Positions 53,399 to 62,936 are shown, counted from the first letter of the stretch. The stretch: DNA of 64,000 nucleotides from Pseudomonas sp. Irchel 3A7 (GCF_900187565.1 NZ_FYED01000005.1:372001-436000), one strand, 5' to 3'. Numbers and translations are program-made. Notes: generated by a model not told the origin, from the letters alone.

Positions 53399-54802
53399 AT
53401 GGCGGATGAAATCTTGCAACAGGGGACGCTCAAGCGGGGGCTGAAAAATCGTCATATTCAGCTGATCGCCTTGGGTGGAGCCATTGGTACAGGACTGTTC
53501 CTGGGCTCGGCCGGGGTGCTCAAGTCCGCTGGACCGTCGATGATCCTCGGCTACGCGATTGCCGGGTTTATCGCGTTCCTGATCATGCGCCAGCTCGGTG
53601 AAATGATTGTCGAAGAGCCGGTGGCCGGCTCCTTCAGTCACTTTGCCCACAACTACTGGGGCGGTTTCGCCGGTTTCCTGTCCGGCTGGAACTACTGGGT
53701 GCTCTATGTGCTGGTGGGCATGGCCGAGCTGACCGCCGTCGGCAAGTACGTACAGTTCTGGTGGCCGGAGGTGCCGACCTGGGTCAGCGCCGCGGTGTTC
53801 TTCGTGCTGGTCAACCTGATCAATACGCTGAACGTCAAAGTCTTCGGTGAAATGGAGTTCTGGTTCGCGATCATCAAAGTCGTGGCCATCATCGGCATGA
53901 TCGTCCTGGGTTGCTACCTGCTGATCAGCGGCACCGGCGGCCCGCAAGCCTCGGTGAGCAACCTGTGGGACCACGGCGGATTCTTCCCCAATGGCTACAG
54001 CGGTCTGCTGATGGCGATGGCGTTCATCATGTTCTCCTTCGGTGGCCTGGAGCTGGTCGGCATCACCGCCGCTGAAGCCAGCGAGCCGCGCAAGGTCATT
54101 CCCAAAGCCATCAACCAAGTGGTTTACCGGGTGCTGATCTTTTACGTCGGCGCGCTGACCGTGCTGCTGTCGCTGTATCCATGGGACCAACTGCTGCAGA
54201 CACTGGGCGCGTCGGGCGATGCCTACAGCGGCAGCCCGTTCGTGCAGATTTTCGCCCTGATCGGCAGCGACACGGCCGCACAAATCCTCAACTTCGTGGT
54301 GCTCACCGCGGCGCTGTCGGTCTACAACAGCGGCGTCTACTGCAACAGCCGCATGCTCTACGGCCTGGCCGAGCAAGGCGATGCACCCAAGGTATTGATG
54401 AAACTGAACAAGCAGGGCGTGCCGTTGCTGGCACTGGGCGTATCGGCGCTGATCACCATGCTGGCCGTGCTGGTCAACTACGTCGCGCCGCAGGAAGCGT
54501 TAGAGCTGCTGTTCGCCCTGGTAGTCGCGTCCCTGATGATCAACTGGGCGCTGATCAGCCTGACGCACCTGAGGTTCCGCAAGGCCATGGGTCAACGCGG
54601 CATCGTGCCAGGCTTCAAGGCCTTCTGGTCGCCGTACACCAACTACCTGTGCCTGGCGTTCATGGCCGTGATCATCTGCGTCATCTGGATGATTCCGCCA
54701 GTACGCGCCTCGGTGTACGCGATGCCGGTGTGGGTGTTGGTGATCTACGGTTGCTACCGGTTGCGCATGGCCAGACATCGAAACCTGCCAGTGGCTCAGT
54801 AA
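53399..54802 (+). CDS. Amino-acid permease, AroP/ProY-like (APC family)
   Basis: This 467-aa inner-membrane H+-coupled amino-acid transporter has 12 hydrophobic segments. APC signatures: LKRGLKNRHIQLIALGGAIGTGLFLGSAGVLKSAGPSMILGYAIAG, the consensus amphipathic MRQLGEMIVEEPVAGSFSHFAHNYWGGFAGFLSGWNYW, and SVYNSGVYCNSRMLYGLAEQGDAPKVLMKLNKQGVP. The sequence style fits the aromatic amino acid/proline/histidine branch; the exact substrate is not certain. The start ATG at 53399 follows a purine-rich site (AGAAGGGAACC). A strong terminator follows the gene. Confidence 0.92.
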   Translation: MADEILQQGTLKRGLKNRHIQLIALGGAIGTGLFLGSAGVLKSAGPSMILGYAIAGFIAFLIMRQLGEMIVEEPVAGSFSHFAHNYWGGFAGFLSGWNYWVLYVLVGMAELTAVGKYVQFWWPEVPTWVSAAVFFVLVNLINTLNVKVFGEMEFWFAIIKVVAIIGMIVLGCYLLISGTGGPQASVSNLWDHGGFFPNGYSGLLMAMAFIMFSFGGLELVGITAAEASEPRKVIPKAINQVVYRVLIFYVGALTVLLSLYPWDQLLQTLGASGDAYSGSPFVQIFALIGSDTAAQILNFVVLTAALSVYNSGVYCNSRMLYGLAEQGDAPKVLMKLNKQGVPLLALGVSALITMLAVLVNYVAPQEALELLFALVVASLMINWALISLTHLRFRKAMGQRGIVPGFKAFWSPYTNYLCLAFMAVIICVIWMIPPVRASVYAMPVWVLVIYGCYRLRMARHRNLPVAQ

Positions 54803-54813
54803 CCCCGCCCAAT

Positions 54814-54844
54814 AAAACGCCCCGGCATTTGCCGGGGCGTTTTT
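54814..54844 (+). terminator. Rho-independent terminator after the permease gene
   Basis: AAAA then CGCCCCGGC, a 4-nt loop (ATTT), GCCGGGGCG and five T give a strong hairpin 15 nt after the stop. Confidence 0.94.
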
Positions 54845-54962
54845 CATGGGGTACACAGATCACCGAGCGCTTCTGGATACCTCAATGTCGAGCACAGACA
54901 ACTCGGACTGCGCCAAGCCCGTCAGGATGCGCCTTCAGTTCTCTCCAACGCCCGGAGTCATC

Positions 54963-55313
54963 ATGACCGCTAACGCACCGATTACCGTACTTCGCGACAC
55001 CCACCCGCTGCCCGTACTCGACGCCTGCAAATGGGAGAAACTCGAAGGCGACCCGCACACCGTCAACCTCAACGCCTACACCAGCGAAGACGGCAGCAAG
55101 ATCATGGGCACCTGGATCTGCACGCCGGGCAAGTGGTACGTGGAATACGTGAAGTGGGAATACTGCGATTTCCGCGAGGGGTACTGCATCATCACCCCTG
55201 AGGGCAAGGAACCGATCCATCTGCGTGCCGGCGATATTTTCGTCATCGAACCAGGGATGAAAGGCACCTGGGAAGTGGTGGAAACCGTGCGCAAGTACTT
55301 TGTGTTTGCCTGA
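54963..55313 (+). CDS. Cupin-domain protein (DUF861 type)
   Basis: This 116-aa single-cupin protein contains MGTWICTPGKWYVEYVKWEYCDFREGYCIITPEGKEPIHLRAGDIFVIEPGMKGTWEVVETVRKYFVFA. It resembles (S)-ureidoglycine aminohydrolase-like/DUF861 small cupins. The usual metal-binding histidines of motif 1 are mostly replaced (EYCDFREGYCII), so catalysis is doubtful and a binding or sensing role is possible. The ATG at 54963 has a GGAGTC site; the frame upstream lies in the terminator region. It is probably monocistronic. Confidence 0.85.
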   Translation: MTANAPITVLRDTHPLPVLDACKWEKLEGDPHTVNLNAYTSEDGSKIMGTWICTPGKWYVEYVKWEYCDFREGYCIITPEGKEPIHLRAGDIFVIEPGMKGTWEVVETVRKYFVFA

Positions 55314-55352
55314 TCCTTGCGCAAAACGACACTCGGTTACAAAAGCGACACC

Positions 55353-55388
55353 CGCAACGAGTCGTTACCCAAGTAACGACTCGTTGCG
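55353..55388. promoter_or_regulatory. Perfect 16-bp inverted repeat made of two AACGA-N-TCGTT palindromes
   Basis: CGCAACGAGTCGTTAC (55353-55368) and GTAACGACTCGTTGCG (55373-55388) are exact complements separated by CCAA. Each arm is itself a small palindrome, AACGA-G-TCGTT (55356-55366) and AACGA-C-TCGTT (55375-55385), with centres 19 bp apart. This looks like a double operator for a dimeric repressor or activator rather than a terminator, as no T-tract follows. Confidence 0.75.
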
Positions 55389-55785
55389 TAATACGCCCTC
55401 CCTAAACGCACTTACATCCCCTCCCGAACACTCCCTCCACGCTCGAAACACCCGTTCTATACGCTTCGCCGCTGCATCGACAGAACGCTCGAAAAAACAC
55501 GGTGATTGCTTTTTGCCACTCTGTGACCCGTTGGTATTCATAACGAACGCAAAGCTTGCCCGTGTCGATTTCAGACACCGAGGTGGCGCAATCAGGAAAC
55601 TGGATTGTCGGACAAGCCGGGTAAGGTGGCGCTGCTTTTCACCGATATAACCACATCGCGATGATGGGTTTGACCAAAACGGCAGCGTCTGGAGGGCGCA
55701 GCGTTCAGAAAGGGCATCCGGCAACCGTGACAATCACTGCCCCCCATCAGCACGCTCAAATGTCGTTCACCAGAGAAAAAAAATA
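55389..55785. other. 397-nt region upstream of the GABA-type permease gene
   Basis: No convincing gene is seen. Open frames on both strands (for example minus 55365-55733) lack ribosome sites and recognisable composition. The stretch likely holds the promoter and activator sites for the permease; its start codon is preceded only by a weak AGAGA purine run and an A8 tract. Confidence 0.5.
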
Positions 55786-57186
55786 ATGATTAGCCCGACC
55801 TCCAAGGATTCCAGTGGCCAATTGGCGCAGGGCTTCAAGCCTCGTCACGTCACCATGTTGTCTATCGCCGGGATTATCGGCGCCGGTTTGTTCGTAGGTT
55901 CGGGGCATGCCATTGCGGCCGCTGGCCCCGCCGTATTGCTGGCCTATCTGTTCTCGGGCCTGCTGGTCGTTCTGGTCATGCGCATGCTCGGTGAAATGGC
56001 GGTGGCCAATCCCGACACAGGTTCGTTCTCCACCTATGCCGACCAGGCCATCGGCCGCTGGGCGGGATTCACTATCGGTTGGCTCTATTGGTGGTTCTGG
56101 GTGCTGGTGATCCCTATCGAAGCGCTGGCCGCAGGCCATGTGCTGAACCAGTGGTTTCCCCAGCTCGATGCATGGCTGTTCGCCCTGCTATCGATCATTG
56201 CGTTGGTGATCACCAACCTGTTCAGTGTCTCCAAGTACGGCGAATTCGAATTCTGGTTCGCCATGGCCAAGGTCGTGGCAATCATTGGTTTCATCAGCGT
56301 GGGTTTCGCGGTGCTGATGGGCTGGATTCCCGATCGGGAAGTCAGTGGCTTGAGCGGCCTGATGGCCGAACACGGCGGGTTCGCGCCCAATGGCCTGTCG
56401 GCGGTCGTGGGCGCCTTCATCACCATCATGTTCAGCTTCATCGGTACCGAGGCGGTGACCATCGCCGCCGCCGAATCCGACAACCCGTCGCAGAACATTG
56501 CCAAGGCCACGCGTTCGGTGATCTGGCGCATCGGCGTGTTTTATCTGTTGTCGATTTTCGTGGTCATCTCCGTGGTGCCCTGGAACGATCCGCTGCTGGC
56601 CTCGGTCGGTTCCTACCAGCGAGCGCTGGAAATCATGAACATCCCCCACGCCAAGTTCATGGTGGACGTGGTCGTGCTGATCGCGGTGGCCAGCTGCATG
56701 AACTCTTCGATCTATATCGCCTCGCGCATGCTGTACTCACTGGGGCGTCGTGGCGATGCGCCGAAAGCGCTGAAGGCGACCTCCTCCGAAGGCGTGCCAC
56801 GGGCGGCGGTCATCGCCAGTACGGTGTTGGGGGCGGCGATTACCGTCTGGAGCTACTTCATGCCCGCCGGGTTGTTTGAATTCCTGCTGGCCAGCTCCGG
56901 CGCGATTGCCTTGCTGGTGTACCTGGCCATCGCGGTATCGCAGTTGCGCATGCGCCGGATGCTGCGTCGACAGAACGTCGAACTGGCCTTTCGCATGTGG
57001 TTGTTTCCATGGCTGACGTGGCTGGTGATCGCGTTCATTTGCGCTGCGCTGGCCGTGATGATGATCTCCCCGCAACACCGTACCGAAGTGTCGACGACCA
57101 TTGGCCTGGCACTGGCGATTTCCTTTATCGGCCTGGTCACGTCGCGTCACCCTGCACAGCCTGCAAGGGCGACATCCGTGGGATAA
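55786..57186 (+). CDS. Amino-acid permease, GABA permease-like (APC family)
   Basis: This 466-aa inner-membrane transporter has 12 hydrophobic segments and is closest in style to GabP: QGFKPRHVTMLSIAGIIGAGLFVGSGHAIAAAGPAVLLAYLFSGLLVVLVMRMLGEMAVANPDTGSFSTYADQAIGRWAGFTIGWLYWWFWVLVIPIEALAAG. The IPIEAL segment in helix 3 and MNSSIYIASRMLYSLGRRGDAPKAL are typical of the GabP branch. It differs clearly from the permease at 53399. A GlxA-type AraC regulator follows 94 nt downstream on the same strand and may control it. Confidence 0.91.
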   Translation: MISPTSKDSSGQLAQGFKPRHVTMLSIAGIIGAGLFVGSGHAIAAAGPAVLLAYLFSGLLVVLVMRMLGEMAVANPDTGSFSTYADQAIGRWAGFTIGWLYWWFWVLVIPIEALAAGHVLNQWFPQLDAWLFALLSIIALVITNLFSVSKYGEFEFWFAMAKVVAIIGFISVGFAVLMGWIPDREVSGLSGLMAEHGGFAPNGLSAVVGAFITIMFSFIGTEAVTIAAAESDNPSQNIAKATRSVIWRIGVFYLLSIFVVISVVPWNDPLLASVGSYQRALEIMNIPHAKFMVDVVVLIAVASCMNSSIYIASRMLYSLGRRGDAPKALKATSSEGVPRAAVIASTVLGAAITVWSYFMPAGLFEFLLASSGAIALLVYLAIAVSQLRMRRMLRRQNVELAFRMWLFPWLTWLVIAFICAALAVMMISPQHRTEVSTTIGLALAISFIGLVTSRHPAQPARATSVG

Positions 57187-57280
57187 CGCAAGAGAGAAAC
57201 CGGTTGCGCACACCAGGGTCACGGCGCTCGACGCTACCGTGCCTCTGGCCGTCATCGCTCTTCGTGAGGACACGACCACG

Positions 57281-58384
57281 ATGTCATCAAGGTCCCCCCT
57301 GCTGGACGGCAAACCGACCCGATGCGTCGGTTTTCTGCTCCTGGATCAATTCACCCTGATTTCCCTGTCCTGCGCCGTGGAGCCATTGCGCATGGCCAAT
57401 CAGTTGTCGGGGCAGGAGCTATATCGCTGGCATACATTCAGCCCCGGTGGTCACCCCGTCTGGGCGAGTGACGGCGTGCCGATCACCCCGGATGCTTCCT
57501 GGGACGAGCCCTGGGTGGCAGACACTGTGATCGTCTGCGGTGGCGTAGGCATCCAGAGCGTGGTCACCCGCGAGCACATCACCTGGCTCAAAGCCCTGGC
57601 GCGCCAATCCCGGCGCCTGGGGGGTATATGCACCGGTAGTTGGGCACTGGCCAAAGCCGGCCTGCTCGACGGATACGAGTGCAGTGTGCATTGGGAATTT
57701 CTGGCGGCCATGCAGGAAGCTTTTCCGCGGGTCAGCATGAGCGCGAGCCTGTTTACCCTCGACCGCAACCGGTTCACCAGCTCCGGTGGGACGGCACCCA
57801 TGGACATGATGCTGCATCTGATCGGTCGCGATCATGGCCGAGCGTTGTCGGCGGCCATTTCGGAGATGTTTGTCTACGAGCGCATACGCAACGAGCGGGA
57901 CCATCAACGCATACCGCTCAAGCACGTGTTGGGCACGCATCAGCCCAAGCTGCAAGAAATCGTCGCGTTGATGGAGGCCAACCTCGAGGAACCGATCGAC
58001 CTGGATAACCTGGCCGATTATGTGGATCTGTCACGTCGACAGTTGGAGCGGCTATTCCAGAAATACCTGAACTGCACGCCATCACGTTACTACCTCAGAT
58101 TGCGTCTGATCCGGGCTCGGCAACTGCTCAAGCAAACGTCGATGTCGCTCATTGAACTGGCGACGGTCTGCGGTTTCGTGTCCACGCCGCATTTTTCCAA
58201 ATGCTATCGCGAATACTTCGGCGTTCCACCGAGCGATGAGCGTGCCGGCTTGGAAATGAGTCGCAAGCCGGCAACGCTTGTGGTTGCTCAACAGCCTTTG
58301 CCCAGGCCAGTGACAGTGCTCGACCAGGCGCGAAACGAGTCGACATTTGCCAGCGTGCGGATGCCTGATCGAACCCGACCGTGA
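57281..58384 (+). CDS. GlxA-family AraC-type regulator with amidotransferase-like sensor
   Basis: This 367-aa protein has an N-terminal DJ-1/PfpI-like domain (CVGFLLLDQFTLISLSCAVEPLRMANQLSG...VIVCGGVGIQSV; GGICTGSWALAKAGLLDGYECSVHWE) and a C-terminal AraC double HTH (LDNLADYVDLSRRQLERLFQKYLNCTPSRYYLRLRLIRARQLLKQTSMSLIELATVCGFVSTPHFSKCYREYFGVPPSDERA). This architecture is shared with GbdR, CdhR and ArgR of Pseudomonas, activators of amine and amino-acid catabolism. The adjacent GABA-type permease suggests an amino-acid or amine inducer. The ATG at 57281 fits the family start. Confidence 0.91.
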   Translation: MSSRSPLLDGKPTRCVGFLLLDQFTLISLSCAVEPLRMANQLSGQELYRWHTFSPGGHPVWASDGVPITPDASWDEPWVADTVIVCGGVGIQSVVTREHITWLKALARQSRRLGGICTGSWALAKAGLLDGYECSVHWEFLAAMQEAFPRVSMSASLFTLDRNRFTSSGGTAPMDMMLHLIGRDHGRALSAAISEMFVYERIRNERDHQRIPLKHVLGTHQPKLQEIVALMEANLEEPIDLDNLADYVDLSRRQLERLFQKYLNCTPSRYYLRLRLIRARQLLKQTSMSLIELATVCGFVSTPHFSKCYREYFGVPPSDERAGLEMSRKPATLVVAQQPLPRPVTVLDQARNESTFASVRMPDRTRP

Positions 58385-58458
58385 TCTTTCAGGCATAAAA
58401 AGCCGGGAGATCACCCGACGTGATGTCCCGGTAAATGTCGATGCGCACATACCGCACC

Positions 58459-58549
58459 CTGTGGGAGCGAGCCTGCTCGCGAAGGCGCCGGCACACCCAA
58501 CATCAATGTGGCTGACAGACCGCTTTCGCGAGCAGGCTCGCTCCCACAG
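58459..58549. repeat. REP doublet (REPIN)
   Basis: CTGTGGGAGCGAGCCTGCTCGCG and its inverse CGCGAGCAGGCTCGCTCCCACAG flank a ~45-nt centre between convergent genes (AraC regulator and mmsB). Confidence 0.93.
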
Positions 58550-58585
58550 ATTTCTAACTCAAACCCAACTTGTCGCAGCCGCCCG

Positions 58586-59473
58586 TTACTGCGGTTTGCG
58601 ATAGCTGTTGATGATCGCCGAGAAGTCGTTACCCCCTTCCCCACGCAAACTCATCGCCTGATACAACTGCTGGGCCACCGCACCCAGCACCACCGGCTGG
58701 TGCGCCTGACGCGCCGCTTCCGTGGCCAGCCCCAGATCCTTGAGCATCAATTCCGCACCGAAGCCGCCGGTATAGCCACGCGAGGCTGGCGCCGTTTCGA
58801 CGATGCCAGGCCATGGGTTGTACATCTCCGAACTCCAGCAACGCCCGGTGGAGCTGTTGATGATGCCGGCCAGCACTTTGGTGTCGATACCCAATGCGTC
58901 GCCCAGGGCCATGGCCTCGCTGACGCCGACCATGGAAATCCCCAGCAACAGGTTGTTGCAGATCTTCGCGATCTGCCCGGTGCCGACTTCACCGCAGTGG
59001 ACGATGTTGCGCCCCATCTGCGCCAGCACCGGTTGCAGGGTGGCGAACAAATCCGCCGTCCCGCCGACCATGAAGGTCAGCGTCCCGGCCGCCGCACCAG
59101 CGGTGCCACCGGAAACCGGCGCATCGGCCATGGCCACACCCTGCTTGGCCGCAGCAGCGGCCACGTCACGGGCGGTCTGCGGGTCGATGGTGCTGCAATC
59201 CACCGCCGGCACACCCTTGCCGATACCGGCGAGTACACCATCCTCACCGAGCCAGACACTGCGCACATGCACGGCAGCCGGCAGCATGGTGATCACCAGT
59301 TCCGCACCCTGTGCCGCTTCCCGGGCCGACGCACTGATGCTGCCACCCAGTTGTTCCAGCTCTGCCAACACGGCTTTGTTCAGATCGACCAGACGCAATG
59401 AATGGCCAGCCTTGATCAGGTTGCGCGCCATCGGCGCCCCCATGTTGCCGAGACCGATAAAAGCGATTTTCAT
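58586..59473 (-). CDS. mmsB: 3-hydroxyisobutyrate dehydrogenase MmsB
   Basis: MmsB (295 aa) oxidises 3-hydroxyisobutyrate to methylmalonate semialdehyde with NAD+ in valine catabolism. The dinucleotide motif FIGLGNMGAPMARNLIKAGH lies at residues 5-24, the substrate loop DAPVSGGTAGAAAGTLTFMVGG at ~118-139, and the catalytic Lys in GEVGTGQIAKICNNLLLG (~residue 171). Length and sequence match P. aeruginosa MmsB (298 aa). It follows mmsA by 10 nt, in the order of the P. aeruginosa mmsAB operon. Confidence 0.97.
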   Translation of the reverse strand: MKIAFIGLGNMGAPMARNLIKAGHSLRLVDLNKAVLAELEQLGGSISASAREAAQGAELVITMLPAAVHVRSVWLGEDGVLAGIGKGVPAVDCSTIDPQTARDVAAAAAKQGVAMADAPVSGGTAGAAAGTLTFMVGGTADLFATLQPVLAQMGRNIVHCGEVGTGQIAKICNNLLLGISMVGVSEAMALGDALGIDTKVLAGIINSSTGRCWSSEMYNPWPGIVETAPASRGYTGGFGAELMLKDLGLATEAARQAHQPVVLGAVAQQLYQAMSLRGEGGNDFSAIINSYRKPQ

Positions 59474-59483
59474 GTCCGGCTCC

Positions 59484-61010
59484 TTAACGCAAGTTGATGG
59501 TGGTGTTCACACCGTCGTTGACGCTGTCATCGTCAAACCAGCGGCTGGTGACGGTCTTGGTCTGAGTGTAGAACTGCACCACTTGCTTGCCATACGGGCC
59601 GAGGTCGCCGAGTTTGGAACCACGGGAACCGGTGAAGCTGAAGAACGGAACCGGTACTGGAATCGGAATGTTGATGCCGACCTGGCCAACGTCGATCTCG
59701 GTCTGGAACTTGCGCGCCGCTGCACCGCTCTGGGTGAACAGGCCCGTGCCGTTGCCGAACGGGTTGGCGTTGACCAGGGCAATGGCCTCGTCGAGGGTGG
59801 CGACTTCCAGCACCACCAGCACCGGACCGAAGATTTCCTGGGTGTAGATCTGCATGTCGGTGGTCACGCCGGAGAACAGAGTCGGGCCGACAAAGTTGCC
59901 CTTCTCGTAACCAGGTACCGAGATTTCGCGACCATCCAGTTCCAGCTTGGCGCCTTCCTTGATGCCGCTTTCGATCAGATCGAGAATCCGCGCCTTGGCT
60001 TTTTTCGAGATCACCGGCCCCACATCGGTACCCGGCTCGCTGCCGGCATTGACCTTGAGTTTCTGCGCCAGCGCCTTCAGGTCCGGCAGCCACTGCTTGG
60101 CCGCGCCCACCAACACCACCACAGACGTGGCCATGCAGCGCTGCCCGGCCGCGCCGAAACCGGCACCCACCAGCGCATTCAGCGCCTGTTCGCGATTGGC
60201 ATCCGGCAGCACCACGGCGTGGTTCTTGGCGCCCATCATCGATTGCACGCGCTTGCCGTGCTTGCCGGCCAGGTCGTAGACGTGAGTACCGACCGCGGTC
60301 GAGCCGACGAAGGAAACAGCCTTGATGTCTTTGTGGGTGCAGAGCCCGTCCACCACGTCCTTGCCGCCATGCACGACGTTGAGCACACCGGCCGGAATGC
60401 CGGCTTCGATGGCGAGTTCCACCAACAGCATGGTCGACATCGGGTCTTGTTCGGACGGTTTGAGTACGAAGGTATTGCCGCAAGCGATGGCCATCGGGAA
60501 CATCCACAGCGGGATCATCGCCGGGAAGTTGAACGGGGTGATGCCGGCGCACACACCGATCGGCTGACGCAGGGTGTAAGTGTCGACACCACCGGCGACG
60601 TTTTCAGCGAACTCGCCCATTTGCAGGCTGCCGATGGAGCAAGCGTGTTCGACCACTTCCAGACCACGGAAAATGTCGCCTTCCGCGTCGGCAATGGTTT
60701 TGCCCTGCTCTGCGCTCAGGACCGCGGCGATACGTTTGGAGTGTTCGCGAATCAGCGCCTGGAGCTTGAGCATGATGCGCATCCGCGCGCCGATCGGGGT
60801 CAGCTTCCAGGTCTGGAAGGCGCGATGGGCCGCACTGATCGCTGCATCCACTTCTTCAGCGGTGGCGAATGGCACTTTGGCCAGCACTTGCTGGGTCGCC
60901 GGGTTGATGATGTCGTGCCATTCGGTGGTCTTGGATTCGACCCACTCACCGTCAATCAATAGCTTGACCTTTTGTACGGTCGTTTCGTTAGGCGTAAGCG
61001 ATGCGTTCAT
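59484..61010 (-). CDS. mmsA: CoA-acylating methylmalonate-semialdehyde dehydrogenase MmsA
   Basis: MmsA (508 aa) converts methylmalonate semialdehyde plus CoA and NAD+ to propionyl-CoA in valine and inositol breakdown. Aldehyde-dehydrogenase signatures: [68 protein letters not shown], and the catalytic Cys in [16 protein letters not shown]. It ends in the SRWFDDDS region typical of the family. The ATG at 61010 follows a GGAG site (minus strand); the frame extending to 61154 is outside the family N-terminus. Confidence 0.97.
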   Translation of the reverse strand: MNASLTPNETTVQKVKLLIDGEWVESKTTEWHDIINPATQQVLAKVPFATAEEVDAAISAAHRAFQTWKLTPIGARMRIMLKLQALIREHSKRIAAVLSAEQGKTIADAEGDIFRGLEVVEHACSIGSLQMGEFAENVAGGVDTYTLRQPIGVCAGITPFNFPAMIPLWMFPMAIACGNTFVLKPSEQDPMSTMLLVELAIEAGIPAGVLNVVHGGKDVVDGLCTHKDIKAVSFVGSTAVGTHVYDLAGKHGKRVQSMMGAKNHAVVLPDANREQALNALVGAGFGAAGQRCMATSVVVLVGAAKQWLPDLKALAQKLKVNAGSEPGTDVGPVISKKAKARILDLIESGIKEGAKLELDGREISVPGYEKGNFVGPTLFSGVTTDMQIYTQEIFGPVLVVLEVATLDEAIALVNANPFGNGTGLFTQSGAAARKFQTEIDVGQVGINIPIPVPVPFFSFTGSRGSKLGDLGPYGKQVVQFYTQTKTVTSRWFDDDSVNDGVNTTINLR

Positions 61011-61171
61011 GTGGGTCTCCTGGACGTTATTCTTGTTGAAGAGAGCTATCAGGGGAGCCAAGGCGAGAGAGTCGCCTTGTGGAGGCGTATGCCGCGAATT
61101 GGTTGTCGGGCTGTTTTTGGAGTATAGATGTGCAAACTTCTGATAAGAACGCACATAAAAGCCGGTCCAAC

Positions 61172-62119
61172 ATGCAAAAAAACATCACATCGTTAGGCTC
61201 GTTGAACTGGGATGACCTCAAGTTTTTCCTCGAAGTCGCCCGGACCCGCAAGGCCAGCACCGCTGCCAAGCGCCTGGCGGTCGACTACACCACCGTGTCG
61301 CGACGCATCAGCTCGCTGGAAGCGTCATTGGGCACGTTGTTGTTCGAGAAATCCCGGACCAGCGGTTTTGTTCTGACCGCCGAAGGCCAGCGACTGCTGG
61401 GTTACGCCGAATCGATCGAAAGTACGCTGCACATGGCCTGCGAGCAGGTCTCGGGGTCCGGTGTGGCGCTGTCCGGTCATGTGCGCATGGGCTGTACCGA
61501 AGGGTTCGGCAGCTTCTTCATCACCCCGCAGTTGAGCCACTTCGTCGACGCCTACCCGGCGATCTCGGTGGACATCCTGCCCCTGCCGCACTTCATCAGC
61601 CTGTCCAAGCGCGAGGCGGACATCGTCATCGCCCTGGAACGCCCGGAGCACGGACCGTACGTCTGCTGCAAACTCTGCGATTACCGCTTGCAGCTGTACG
61701 CGACCCAGGAATACCTGGACAAACACCCGGCCATCCGCCGCCCGGCCGATCTGGGTAAGCATTCATTCATCAGTTATGTCGATGATCTGGCGTTCAGCTC
61801 GGAGCTGCTGTACCTGGCCAACGTTTTGCCCAGCGCCAGCGCCAATTTGCGCAGTACCAGCGTGATTGCCCAGTTCGTGGCGGCGCAGCAAGGGCGATCC
61901 CTGGCGATCCTGCCCTGCTTCCTCGCCGCCCAGGATCCGCGTTTGCTGCCGGTGTTGCCGGAAGAAATCAACATCACGCGGCAGTTCTGGATGTACTGCC
62001 GCGAAGACCTGCGCAAGCTCAAGCGGATCACCCTGTTGTGGGATTACATCAGGGAGGTGACGGAGCTCAATGGCCCGTTGCTGCTGGGGCAGACGCGGGA
62101 GTTGCGGTTTACGGACTGA
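61172..62119 (+). CDS. LysR-family regulator divergent from mmsAB
   Basis: This 315-aa LysR regulator has the [65 protein letters not shown] and an effector domain ([59 protein letters not shown]). It is divergent from mmsA (161 nt between starts) and so the likely regulator of valine catabolism here. In P. aeruginosa the mms regulator MmsR is an AraC-type protein. The start Met at 61172 gives the standard LysR N-terminus; an upstream in-frame start (61079) is less likely. Confidence 0.9.
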   Translation: MQKNITSLGSLNWDDLKFFLEVARTRKASTAAKRLAVDYTTVSRRISSLEASLGTLLFEKSRTSGFVLTAEGQRLLGYAESIESTLHMACEQVSGSGVALSGHVRMGCTEGFGSFFITPQLSHFVDAYPAISVDILPLPHFISLSKREADIVIALERPEHGPYVCCKLCDYRLQLYATQEYLDKHPAIRRPADLGKHSFISYVDDLAFSSELLYLANVLPSASANLRSTSVIAQFVAAQQGRSLAILPCFLAAQDPRLLPVLPEEINITRQFWMYCREDLRKLKRITLLWDYIREVTELNGPLLLGQTRELRFTD

Positions 62120-62142
62120 AGCTGTGGGGGCGTCTGGCGAGG

Positions 62143-62853
62143 TCAGCCAGGCAGTACACGACAACCTTTGCGGCTTACTTCCAGTTGCTGGTAGTTCGCA
62201 AGATTATCGTGACGAGCATCCATCAGTTGAGGCAATGCAGTCTCGGGTTCGTCCAGGCGCAGGGTCAGAAGAAAATCGACATTACATTCCCACCACTTAC
62301 TGCTCAACAACTGCGAGGCGAGTTCCGGAGGGTGACGGTACTTGATCACTTTCGCCGGAAACCCAGCGACGATGGCATAGGGCGGAACATCGTGAAGTAC
62401 CACGGCACGCGTGGCGATAATGGCTCCCGTGCCCACCGTGACCCCTTCCATGATCATCGCGTCATGCCCGATCCACACATCATCGCCAATGGTTACATCA
62501 ACGATTTCCGGCTCGAAGGTTAACGATGTCTTTGTAAACTGAAAGGGATGCGAACTCACCCAATCCGAAGGATGGGTGTTCTTATCCTGGCCGATGTAGC
62601 AGTTGCTGCCGATGGAACAGAATCGTCCTATTGAAGAAACAGCCGATAGCACACAATCACTTCGAATGTACGTGTGTGCGCCAATACTCAGCTGTTTGGC
62701 ATTGATGACTACATTGCCGAGCGCTACATGCTCTTCGAGTATCAGTGTGGTTTTTGCGCCAAGGGACGACACACCACCTGCCATCTTGCATTTGTGCTTG
62801 CGAAGCCATTTTTTCCAGAAATGGTTTCGAAGAAATTTTATTATTTTTTTCAT
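62143..62853 (-). CDS. CatB-like hexapeptide-repeat O-acetyltransferase
   Basis: This 236-aa left-handed beta-helix acetyltransferase has hexapeptide turns that run from ~30 to ~165 (LILEEHVALGNVVINAKQLSIGAHTYIRSDCVLSAVSSIGRFCSIGSNCYIG; EIVDVTIGDDVWIGHDAMIMEGVTVGTGAIIATRAVVLHDVPPYAIVAGFPAKVIKYR). The His in VWIGHDAMI is the likely catalytic base. The family includes polysaccharide and xenobiotic O-acetyltransferases. A basic N-terminal helix (KKIIKFLRNHFWKKWLRKHK) may contact the membrane. The gene is visibly lower in GC than its neighbours, especially at the 5' end, suggesting transfer. Confidence 0.88.
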   Translation of the reverse strand: MKKIIKFLRNHFWKKWLRKHKCKMAGGVSSLGAKTTLILEEHVALGNVVINAKQLSIGAHTYIRSDCVLSAVSSIGRFCSIGSNCYIGQDKNTHPSDWVSSHPFQFTKTSLTFEPEIVDVTIGDDVWIGHDAMIMEGVTVGTGAIIATRAVVLHDVPPYAIVAGFPAKVIKYRHPPELASQLLSSKWWECNVDFLLTLRLDEPETALPQLMDARHDNLANYQQLEVSRKGCRVLPG

Positions 62854-62936
62854 CTGGAAAATGGTCGCCTTCCGCGTATCTGCAATGGCGCGTACGCCCG
62901 AAACTTGAAATGGTTAATACGAACTGACATTCCGGA

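Noticed and set aside
55300-55733. Overlapping open frames on both strands in the 472-nt gap before the GABA-type permease
   Set aside because: No ribosome sites, no domain, and they run through the perfect palindrome; more likely promoter DNA.
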